Shown here piece by piece: positions 1 to 5,859 of a DNA stretch of 6,433 bases. Within the stretch, counting starts at the first letter, position 1; the number at the start of each line of letters is the position of its first letter. Under the pieces are notes generated by a model. The model made no database searches and was not told the origin of the DNA. It saw only the letters and a list, made by a program, of their open reading frames with translations. The DNA comes from QHWK01 sp035315685 (GTDB taxonomy: Bacteria; Acidobacteriota; Vicinamibacteria; Vicinamibacterales; CAVVIG01), in the NCBI GenBank assembly GCA_035315685.1, contig DATFXR010000701.1, positions 1-6,433 of the forward strand, read 5' to 3'. The position numbers and the translations under genes were made by a program.

Positions 1-7
1 GAGGAGG
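1..7 (+). promoter_or_regulatory. Ribosome binding site of the TOBE/Mop gene
   Basis: The first seven bases, GAGGAGG, form a strong Shine-Dalgarno sequence four bases before the ATG at position 12. This supports that start and indicates that the gene is complete. Any promoter or upstream operon partner lies outside the window. Confidence 0.75.
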
Positions 8-11
8 ACCG

Positions 12-215
12 ATGGCGCTGAGCGCACGCAATCACCTGAGCGGCACGATCGAGGACATCGTGTGGGGCGACGTGCTCGTCCACGTCACCGTGCGTGTCGG
101 CGACTCGGTCATCGAATCGGTCATCACCCGCCGCAGCGGCGAGGAGATGGGGTTGAAGAACGGCGACAAGGTCACCGCCGTCGTCAAGGCCACTGAGGTC
201 ATGCTTTCGAAATAG
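12..215 (+). CDS. TOBE/Mop-domain molybdate-binding protein (molbindin-like)
   Basis: This is a complete 67-residue protein consisting of a single Mop-type TOBE domain. Family hallmarks visible are the N-terminal SARNHLSGTI segment (residues 4-13), a central valine-rich beta region, the ITRRSGEEMGLKNGD segment (about 38-52) and the closing VVKATEVML strand (57-65). Single-domain proteins of this kind (Mop, molbindin) assemble into small oligomers that bind molybdate or tungstate at subunit interfaces in the cytoplasm. They are thought to store or buffer the oxyanion for molybdenum-cofactor enzymes. There is no signal peptide. A strong ribosome binding site fixes the start. The usual partners (modABC, molybdoenzymes) are not visible but could lie upstream, outside the window. 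The receptor gene downstream starts 60 bases later and need not be co-transcribed. Domain assignment is firm; the ligand is inferred from the family. Confidence 0.9.
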   Translation: MALSARNHLSGTIEDIVWGDVLVHVTVRVGDSVIESVITRRSGEEMGLKNGDKVTAVVKATEVMLSK

Positions 216-261
216 TCGGTTCAGAATAGTTCGAGACGATTTGAATCCTGGTTCGGTCCTC

Positions 262-268
262 GGTAGAG
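262..268 (+). promoter_or_regulatory. Weak ribosome binding site deciding the receptor start
   Basis: GGTAGAG lies seven bases before the ATG at 276 but only one base before the in-frame GTG at 270. The spacing favours the ATG. The match to a Shine-Dalgarno sequence is partial, so this is a modest argument. Confidence 0.35.
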
Positions 269-275
269 TGTGCGG

Positions 276-3200
276 ATGCGCAGCGCCCGAAGCGGATCGA
301 TCCGGGCCCTTCTCGTGGCCGGACTGCTGTTTCTCGCCGTCGGCGCGCCGGTGCGGGCGCAGGTGGCTGCTGGTGAGATCACCGGCCTGGTGAGAGATCA
401 GGCCGGGGCCGCTGTTCCCGGCGCGACCATCACGGTCACCGACACACGGACGAATCTTCAGCGAGTCGCCGTCTCCACGGGCGATGGCATCTACACCGCC
501 GCGAGCCTGGCGCCCGGCGAGTACCGTCTTGACATCGAGCTCCAAGGGTTCAAACCGGTGCGGCGCGAGGGCGTTCGTCTCTCGACTGGTGAAAAAGCGC
601 GAATCGATTTTGACCTCAGCGTCGGCGATATTCGCGAACAGGTGACCGTCGTCGCGGATGCGCCGATCGTGCGCGCGGAGACCGCGAGCCTCGGGACAGT
701 GGTCGAGAACGAGCAGGTTGTGCAATTGCCGCTGAACGGCCGGCTGTTCATCATGCTCGCCGGCATTGTCCCTGGCGTCGCGCTCCCGCCAAACTCCGTG
801 CTGCCCCGGATCAACGGCGGGAGGCCTCGCACCAACGAATATCTCTTCGACGGGATTTCCGTGCTGCAGCCCGAGCCGGGCCAGGTGGCGTACTACCCGG
901 TGGTCGACGCCATCCAGGAATTCAAGATTGAGAGCAACAGCCCGCCCGCCGAGTTCGGTCGATTCAATGGCGGCGTGGTCAATCTCACCACCAAGTCGGG
1001 CACCAATGCGTTTCACGGCAACCTGTTCGAGTTCTTCCGCAACGAGCACCTGAACGCGACGAACTACTTCCAGTCGAGCAATGCGGTGAGACCGGAGTAC
1101 CGCCGAAATCAGTATGGCGGCATGTTTGGCGGACCGGCAGTCGCCGACCGGACCTTCTTCTTCGTCGATTATCAGGGTCAGCGTCAGGGCATTGGACGGA
1201 CCGTGACGTCGACGGTGCCCACGCTCCTGCAGCGCCAGGGAATCTTCACGGAAGCGATCGCCGGGCGGGTACCGCTCATCTACGATCCGTCGACGACTGT
1301 CGGATCGACGCGCACGCCGTTTCCCAACAACACGATTCCACGGAGCGCAATGGATCCGGTCGCGCTCTCGCTTCTCGAGCGCTACCCGCTCCCCACCACC
1401 GCGGGGACCGCGAACAATTACAGCCAGACGGCCAGCGAGATCGTCAATCAGGATCAGAGCGACATCCGGATCGATCACAAGTTCGCGACGAACCGGGACC
1501 AGGCGTTCGGACGGCTCACCTACTTCCGCGAACATGCGCTACCGGTGACGGCGTTTCCGGACGGCAGCGGAGCCATTCCAGCCGGCAGCGTGGCCGTCGG
1601 CCCACAGGACACGACCGCCTGGGCATTTGCGTCCAACTATCAGCACACGTTCTCACCCAATCTGCTGAATGAGGTACGCGTCGGCGACACGCGACGCAGC
1701 GTCGACCGGAGTGCCGTGCAATTGCCCTCACCGGCGGGGGCCGCGCTCAACATTCCCGGCATCCCGTCCAATGCGCAGTTTCCCAACGCGATGCCGACCT
1801 TCGCGCCCAACGGCTACCAGCAGCTCGGGTCGCCCAACAACACTGCCTCGAACTTCAGCACCAGCGTCACCGAAATTGCCGACTCGCTCACCTGGCTGAA
1901 GGGGCGCCACACGATGAAGGCGGGGCTCGACTGGCGCTGGGAGCGGCTCGACGTGATCCAACCCCCGTTTCCGACGGGTTCGTTCGTCTTCAGCACCGTC
2001 GGCAGCGATTTGCCCGGGGTGGCGAACACCGGCAACGCGTTCGCGAGCTTTCTGCTCGGACAGGTGCAAACCTTCGCGATCGACCTTCAACAAACGCAGA
2101 TTCAGGAACGCGCGCACTTTCAGGAATACTTCATCCAGGACGACTGGAAGGTCTCGGACCGCCTGACGATCAACCCCGGGCTGCGATACACGCTGAATTT
2201 TCCATCCACCGAGATCAATGGGCAGACCGCCGTCTTCGACCTGCAGACACGTCAGCTCGACTACCCGGACACGGATCCCGTACGGCCACTCAAGAAGAAC
2301 AATTTCGGCCCTCGGTTTGGCGCCGTCTATCGCCTGACCGACAAGACCATCGTCAGCTCAGGGTATGGGCTCGTGTGGATCGAGATGGCGGGTATCACCA
2401 CGCCCTTCACGACGCCGACGTTCCCGTTCCTCCAGGACGTGTCGCTCAGAACGCTCGACAACATCACACCCGCGTTCGTGCTGGCGAAGGGACCGACTGT
2501 CACGCCGGTCGGTGCCACACCAACCGCCGGCCTCGGCCAGGGTGTCTTTACCGTTGACGGCGGGCTCGGCTCTGGCTACGCACAACAGTGGAATGCGTCG
2601 GTGCAGCGGGAGTTGACGACGAACACGGCCGTTGAAGTGTCGTACCTGGGATCGAAGATTACGCACGTAGGGATCCCGGACAGCAACATCAATCAGTTGA
2701 CGGAAGACCAGCTGAAACTAGGCACTGCGCTCCTCGCACGGGTACCGAACCCGTACTTCGGGATCATTCCGCGCTCATCCTCGATCGGCGACCCGACGGT
2801 GACCGTGGCGCAGCTGATGAAGCCGTATCCCGAGTACACGGCCGTGAGTTTTTACCGGAACAATGTCGGCACCACCGACTATCAGGGGGTGGCGTTCAGT
2901 GTTCGTCAACGCGTGTCGCGCGGCCTGACCTACTCGGCCGCCTACACCTACTCGAAGCTGACCGACATTGCCTCGTCGGTGTTCGACGCGTCGATTCTGA
3001 CTGGACCGCTGACCAACGCCGCTGTCGCCGACAGTCACAATCTCGAGCGTGACCGCGACTACTCGACCGGCGACATTCCTCATTATTTTGCCGCCTCGAT
3101 CGTGTGGGACCTGCCGGTTGGCGAGGGCCGCGCGAAGCACGCGACGGGTATTCTCGGCGCGTTGGCGAACGATTGGAGCGTCGCCTCCGTCACGACGCTG

Positions 3201-3608
3201 CAGTCTGGAGTGCCGGTCGCGGTGACTCAGGCGAATTCGCTCGGATACGCCGGTTTTACGACGCAGCGGCCGAACCTGGTCGGCAATCCGACGCTGCCGG
3301 CTGACCAGCGCACCGCCGATCACTGGCTCAACACGGCGGCGTTCGCGTTAGCCAATCAGTTCACGATCGGATCCGCCTCCCGCAATCCAGTGCGGGGGCC
3401 GTCGTATCGCGACGTCGATCTTGCGGTGATGCGCCGCGTGCCGGTCGGGCGGGAACGCGCCGTCGAATTGCGTGTGGAGGTTTTCAACCTGCTGAACACG
3501 GTGAATTTCGGTGCGCCAGCGGCGACTGCCGGCGCGGCGAACTTCGGCACGATCACGACGGCGCTCGATCCCCGCGTCGCGCAGCTCGCGCTGAAGTTCC
3601 TGTTCTGA
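276..3608 (+). CDS. Oar-like TonB-dependent outer-membrane receptor with N-terminal carboxypeptidase-regulatory-like domain
   Basis: This is a 1110-residue outer-membrane receptor. Numbering is from the ATG at 276; a GTG two codons earlier is the alternative start. A basic N-terminus and hydrophobic stretch (8-26) end in VRA-Q, a likely signal peptidase I site near residue 28. Residues about 33-115 form a CarboxypepD_reg/Cna-B-like beta-sandwich (GEITGLVRDQAGAAVPGA, then APGEYRLDIELQGF). EQVTVVA at 121-127 resembles a TonB box and leads into the plug domain (about 125-245: LPLNGR, NGGRPRTNEYLFDG, FNGGVVNLTTKSGTN). The rest is beta-barrel, with the family signatures NQYGGMFGGPA and FFFVDYQGQR and a terminal phenylalanine after FGTITTALDPR. 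Such receptors use TonB/ExbBD energy to import large or scarce substrates, often polysaccharide- or peptide-derived. The substrate here cannot be read from the sequence. No SusD-like lipoprotein, CAZyme or transporter lies beside it, so it appears to be an isolated receptor. Length is normal for the Oar-like group. Confidence 0.93.
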   Translation: MRSARSGSIRALLVAGLLFLAVGAPVRAQVAAGEITGLVRDQAGAAVPGATITVTDTRTNLQRVAVSTGDGIYTAASLAPGEYRLDIELQGFKPVRREGVRLSTGEKARIDFDLSVGDIREQVTVVADAPIVRAETASLGTVVENEQVVQLPLNGRLFIMLAGIVPGVALPPNSVLPRINGGRPRTNEYLFDGISVLQPEPGQVAYYPVVDAIQEFKIESNSPPAEFGRFNGGVVNLTTKSGTNAFHGNLFEFFRNEHLNATNYFQSSNAVRPEYRRNQYGGMFGGPAVADRTFFFVDYQGQRQGIGRTVTSTVPTLLQRQGIFTEAIAGRVPLIYDPSTTVGSTRTPFPNNTIPRSAMDPVALSLLERYPLPTTAGTANNYSQTASEIVNQDQSDIRIDHKFATNRDQAFGRLTYFREHALPVTAFPDGSGAIPAGSVAVGPQDTTAWAFASNYQHTFSPNLLNEVRVGDTRRSVDRSAVQLPSPAGAALNIPGIPSNAQFPNAMPTFAPNGYQQLGSPNNTASNFSTSVTEIADSLTWLKGRHTMKAGLDWRWERLDVIQPPFPTGSFVFSTVGSDLPGVANTGNAFASFLLGQVQTFAIDLQQTQIQERAHFQEYFIQDDWKVSDRLTINPGLRYTLNFPSTEINGQTAVFDLQTRQLDYPDTDPVRPLKKNNFGPRFGAVYRLTDKTIVSSGYGLVWIEMAGITTPFTTPTFPFLQDVSLRTLDNITPAFVLAKGPTVTPVGATPTAGLGQGVFTVDGGLGSGYAQQWNASVQRELTTNTAVEVSYLGSKITHVGIPDSNINQLTEDQLKLGTALLARVPNPYFGIIPRSSSIGDPTVTVAQLMKPYPEYTAVSFYRNNVGTTDYQGVAFSVRQRVSRGLTYSAAYTYSKLTDIASSVFDASILTGPLTNAAVADSHNLERDRDYSTGDIPHYFAASIVWDLPVGEGRAKHATGILGALANDWSVASVTTLQSGVPVAVTQANSLGYAGFTTQRPNLVGNPTLPADQRTADHWLNTAAFALANQFTIGSASRNPVRGPSYRDVDLAVMRRVPVGRERAVELRVEVFNLLNTVNFGAPAATAGAANFGTITTALDPRVAQLALKFLF

Positions 3609-3618
3609 GGGGCAGCGG

Positions 3619-3677
3619 CCGCGGAGCTCGCGGAGCACGCAGAAAGAGTCTTTCTGCGGACTCGGCGTTCTCTGCGG
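3619..3677. repeat. 59-nt intergenic inverted repeat, copy 1, between convergent genes
   Basis: Two 28-nt arms (3619-3646 and 3650-3677) are inverted copies of each other at 22 of 28 positions and are separated by three bases. The innermost nine base pairs, CGCAGAAAG with CTTTCTGCG (3638-3646 and 3650-3658), are perfect. The arm is built of roughly 9-nt units of the form CGCGGAGNN. It sits between the stops of the receptor (+) and msrA (-), so an RNA from either strand would fold into a long hairpin. A role as a bidirectional terminator or mRNA 3'-end stabiliser is plausible, but there is no clean T-run. A related copy lies at 5723-5797, which argues for an interspersed repeat family. Confidence 0.8.
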
Positions 3678-3698
3678 TTGGGTCCCGTTCTCGTCGGC

Positions 3699-4367
3699 TT
3701 ACTTGACGTACAGCTGCGGGAACTCTTTTTTCAGCGCGTCCACCTTCGGCAGGTCCCACATCATGATGTACGGCTGATAGGGGTTGCGCGCCGCGTAGTC
3801 CTGGTGATATTCCTCCGCCTCGTAGAAGGCGGTCAGCGGGACCAGATCGGTCGTGATGTCCTTCTTGCCGAACACGTGCGCATCGCGAAGCTGGCCCATG
3901 TACGCCTTCGCGATGGCCTGCTGCCGATCGCTCGAGTAAAAGATCACCGACCGGTACTGTGGCCCGGTGTCCGGTCCCTGCCCGCCGCGCTGCGTCGGAT
4001 CGTGCGCGACCGAGAAGAAGACCCTGAGCAGCTGACCGTACGAGACCTTCGACGGATCGTAGGTGATCTTCACCGATTCGGCGTGTCCGGTCGTGCCGGT
4101 CGAGACCAGGTCGTACTTCGCGGATTTCGCCGGGCCGCCCGAGTAGCCGGACACCGCGTTCACGACGCCGCGCACGTGCTGGTAGACCTCCTCGATGCCC
4201 CAGAAGCAGCCGCCGGCAAGCACCGCGCTGATCTGCGCCGGCGCGTCGGCCAACCGATCGTCGAGGTCAGGATCGGGCAGCGCCACCGCCTTCGCGCTCA
4301 TCGCCGAGGAGAATGCGATCGCGGCGATGATGATCAGGCCGGCAGTGAAGAGTCGACTGAGCTTCAT
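3699..4367 (-). CDS. msrA: Exported peptide-methionine (S)-S-oxide reductase MsrA, single-cysteine form
   Basis: This 222-residue enzyme reduces methionine-(S)-sulfoxide in oxidised proteins. The catalytic motif GGCFWG is at 52-57, with Cys54 as nucleophile. By alignment with E. coli MsrA from memory, Tyr85, Glu97 (GHAES), Asp133 and Tyr138 (QYRS) match the substrate and proton-transfer residues. AHDPTQ (121-126) and EAEEYHQDY (183-191) are further signatures. The N-terminus (KLSR, hydrophobic 7-22, then SAMSAKA) looks like a Sec signal peptide, so the enzyme should act in the periplasm; a membrane anchor is the alternative. Cys54 is the only cysteine, so no resolving cysteine is available and the sulfenic acid must be reduced directly by an external thiol or partner. 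The open frame extends upstream to 4577, but the ATG at 4367 is preceded by AGAGGAG at five-base spacing and begins the signal peptide. It is divergent from the di-heme cytochrome gene. No MsrB is visible. Confidence 0.95.
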   Translation of the reverse strand: MKLSRLFTAGLIIIAAIAFSSAMSAKAVALPDPDLDDRLADAPAQISAVLAGGCFWGIEEVYQHVRGVVNAVSGYSGGPAKSAKYDLVSTGTTGHAESVKITYDPSKVSYGQLLRVFFSVAHDPTQRGGQGPDTGPQYRSVIFYSSDRQQAIAKAYMGQLRDAHVFGKKDITTDLVPLTAFYEAEEYHQDYAARNPYQPYIMMWDLPKVDALKKEFPQLYVK

Positions 4368-4488
4368 AGCAGCTCCTCTGCCGAATGATAGACCGCCTGG
4401 CCCTCGATCGGGAATTGCCGTCTCGTGACGAAAACGAGATCGTGTATGATGCGCGTCGCCACCCCTGCCGGATCGGGAGCCGCAAACG
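4368..4488. promoter_or_regulatory. Divergent intergenic region, presumed promoters of msrA and the di-heme cytochrome gene
   Basis: These 121 bases separate two divergently transcribed genes and must hold at least the start signals for both, unless transcription enters from elsewhere. On the plus strand TATGAT (4445-4450) resembles a -10 hexamer 38 bases before the ATG at 4489, but no good -35 sits at normal spacing. On the minus strand TATCAT (complement of 4385-4390) is a -10-like hexamer, uncomfortably close to the msrA ribosome binding site. CGGGAG at 4474-4479 is a possible ribosome binding site nine bases before the plus-strand ATG. I saw no clear operator palindrome. The promoter role rests on context; the exact boxes are weak. 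Confidence 0.4.
4373..4379 (-). promoter_or_regulatory. Ribosome binding site of msrA
   Basis: On the minus strand AGAGGAG precedes the ATG at 4367 by five bases. This strong site decides the start against the longer open frame that reaches 4577, whose upstream part would overlap the divergent cytochrome gene. Confidence 0.75.
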
Positions 4489-5676
4489 ATGCGCTCGCGA
4501 ACCTCGGTCGTCCTGCTCGCGGCGAGCCTCATCGCCGTCGCCACCATCCACCTCGGCGCGCAGCGCGGGGCGAACACGGCTCAACCGCTCGACGGATTGC
4601 CTCCTGCGCTCATCGATGCATTCAACGCCGGGGCGCGCGTATTCACGAAGCAGTACACGGTCGCGGACGGGCTCGGCCCGGTCTTCAACGACGAAGCCTG
4701 CGGGGACTGCCATCGCACGCCGGCGGTGGGCGGCGCGAGCAATCGGACGGTGACCCGGTTCGGTCGCAACGCCGACGGTGTCTTCGATCCGCTGGTCGAG
4801 CTCGGCGGCTCGCTGATCCAGTCGCGCGGCATCGGCAGCGTGACGACGCAGTTCGGATCGTTCACATTCACCGGCGAGCGGGTGCCCGGCGACGCAGATA
4901 TCACGACGCGCCGTCGCACCACTGAGACGCGGGGGCTCGGGCTGGTCGACGCCGTGCCTGACGAGACCTGGCTGGCGATCGCGCGCCGCGAGGCGAGCGA
5001 CGATCCGGCGACCGCGGGGCGTCCGGCGACTGTCCTGAACCTCGCGACGCGACTCCCGGCGGTCGGCAAGTTCGGATGGAAGGCGCAGGTGCCGACAGTG
5101 CACCAGTTCTCCGGCGACGCGCTGATGAACGAAGCTGGCGTCACCAACCCGGATTTTCCCGAAGAGAACTGCCCCGGCGGCGACTGCTCGCTGCTCGACT
5201 TCAATCCGGCGCCGGCGTTGAACGATGATGGTCGCGACGTCGACGCGCTCACCGACTTCATGCGCCTGCTCGCGCCGCCGGCGCGCGGTCCGATCACCGA
5301 CGCCGTCGTCGCCGGCGAAGGTGTGTTCGCGGCCATCGGCTGCGGCTCGTGTCACCTGCCGTCGATCGAGACGGGCGCCAGCACCGTCGCTGCGCTGAAT
5401 CGCGTCACGTTCCATCCGTACTCGGATTTCCTGCTGCACGACATGGGGACGCTTGGCGACGGGATCGTGCAGGGACAGGCCCGCGCCCGCGAGATGCGCA
5501 CCGCGCCGCTCTGGGGGTTGCGATCGGCTGCGCGGCTCCTGCACGACGGCAGCGCGACCACGATCGAGCAGGCGATCCAGCGTCACGACGGCCAGGGCGC
5601 CGCTGCGGGCGACCGGTTCGCCACTCTCGATCCTGATCGGCTCGCCGCGCTGCTCGCGTTTCTGAGATCGCTGTGA
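4489..5676 (+). CDS. Exported di-heme c-type cytochrome, DUF1111/DHOR family (COG3488-like)
   Basis: This is a 395-residue protein of the di-heme oxidoreductase group, related to MauG and di-heme cytochrome c peroxidases and often annotated as a thiol oxidoreductase on weak evidence. A signal peptide covers about residues 1-24 (SRTSVVLLAASLIAVATIHLGAQ), consistent with periplasmic heme attachment. Two CXXCH heme sites are present: CGDCH at 71-75, after GLGPVFNDEA, and CGSCH at 285-289. The C-terminal half has the family blocks LLHDMGTLGDG (315-325), REMRTAPLWGLR (334-345) and LLHDGSATTIEQAI (350-363); Met319 is a candidate distal heme ligand. Two extra cysteines, 228 and 233 in ENCPGGDC, are not part of a heme site and could form a disulfide. 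The protein is somewhat shorter than many family members, which I recall as about 450-500 residues. Start: ATG at 4489 with CGGGAG nine bases upstream. No imelysin-like partner lies beside it; the divergent neighbour is msrA. Family assignment is firm; the substrate is unknown. Confidence 0.9.
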   Translation: MRSRTSVVLLAASLIAVATIHLGAQRGANTAQPLDGLPPALIDAFNAGARVFTKQYTVADGLGPVFNDEACGDCHRTPAVGGASNRTVTRFGRNADGVFDPLVELGGSLIQSRGIGSVTTQFGSFTFTGERVPGDADITTRRRTTETRGLGLVDAVPDETWLAIARREASDDPATAGRPATVLNLATRLPAVGKFGWKAQVPTVHQFSGDALMNEAGVTNPDFPEENCPGGDCSLLDFNPAPALNDDGRDVDALTDFMRLLAPPARGPITDAVVAGEGVFAAIGCGSCHLPSIETGASTVAALNRVTFHPYSDFLLHDMGTLGDGIVQGQARAREMRTAPLWGLRSAARLLHDGSATTIEQAIQRHDGQGAAAGDRFATLDPDRLAALLAFLRSL

Positions 5677-5859
5677 GGGGCTCGAGGCTCGAGGCTAGCT
5701 GTCGGGCGCTGGCGGAATGGAACCGCGGAGATCGCGGAACCCGCAGAGAATTCCTTTCTCAGGACATCTGAGATTTTGGTTTCGGCGCACTCTGCGGTCT
5801 GGGCGGTTGCTTTTCGGGGACAGCTAGCTCCCAGCCCCAGCCCCCAGTCCCGAGCCCCT
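5676..5859. repeat. Composite nested inverted-repeat element filling a convergent spacer
   Basis: The spacer is enclosed by inverted arms. AGGGGCTCG at 5676-5684 is matched by CGAGCCCCT at 5851-5859, and GCTAGCTGTC at 5694-5703 by GACAGCTAGC at 5819-5828. The left arm contains 7-nt tandem units: GGCTCGA twice (5679-5692), then GGCTAGC (5693-5699). The right arm, read on the minus strand, is a run of 6-7-nt units resembling GGGGGCT. Inside lies the dyad repeat at 5723-5797. The outer arms touch the stop codons of both flanking genes. Part of the inner arm match is self-palindromic (GCTAGC), so it is weaker evidence than its length suggests. Confidence 0.6.
5723..5797. repeat. Intergenic inverted repeat, copy 2, related to the one after the receptor gene
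   Basis: The left arm at 5723-5750 matches the left arm of copy 1 (3619-3646) at 23 of 28 positions. The right end at 5783-5797 matches 3663-3677 at 13 of 15. Within the copy, the outer 20 bases on each side (5723-5742 and 5778-5797) are inverted copies at 15 of 20. The centre has diverged and holds its own short hairpin, TCTCAG with CTGAGA (5757-5762 and 5768-5773). Like copy 1 it lies between convergent genes, which supports a 3'-end or terminator-like role for the family. Confidence 0.7.

Noticed and set aside
2775..3323. Minus-strand frame of 182 codons inside the receptor gene
   Set aside because: It lies fully inside the receptor beta-barrel coding region and has an arginine-rich shadow composition with no motif.
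3638..3658. Classical rho-independent terminator
   Set aside because: The 9-bp hairpin is present, but no run of T follows on either strand. I list it only as a dyad repeat with a possible 3'-end role.
3678..4388. Open frame on the plus strand (236 codons) across msrA
   Set aside because: It is antisense to a clear msrA with all catalytic residues. The translation is rich in Arg, Val and Leu and has no recognisable domain.
4368..4577. N-terminal extension of msrA to the upstream ATG at 4577
   Set aside because: The extension would overlap the divergent cytochrome gene and bury the signal peptide. A strong ribosome binding site sits at the ATG at 4367.
4267..5586. Long open frame on the minus strand (439 codons) opposite the di-heme cytochrome
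   Set aside because: It overlaps the cytochrome and the start of msrA in antisense, and its translation is arginine-rich, low in structure and without motifs. Long antisense frames are expected opposite genes of this GC-rich composition. The plus-strand gene has a signal peptide and two CXXCH sites.
3609..5857. CRISPR array or transposon boundary formed by the two repeats
   Set aside because: There are only two diverged copies about 2 kb apart with ordinary genes between them. There are no regular spacers, no transposase and no visible target duplication.
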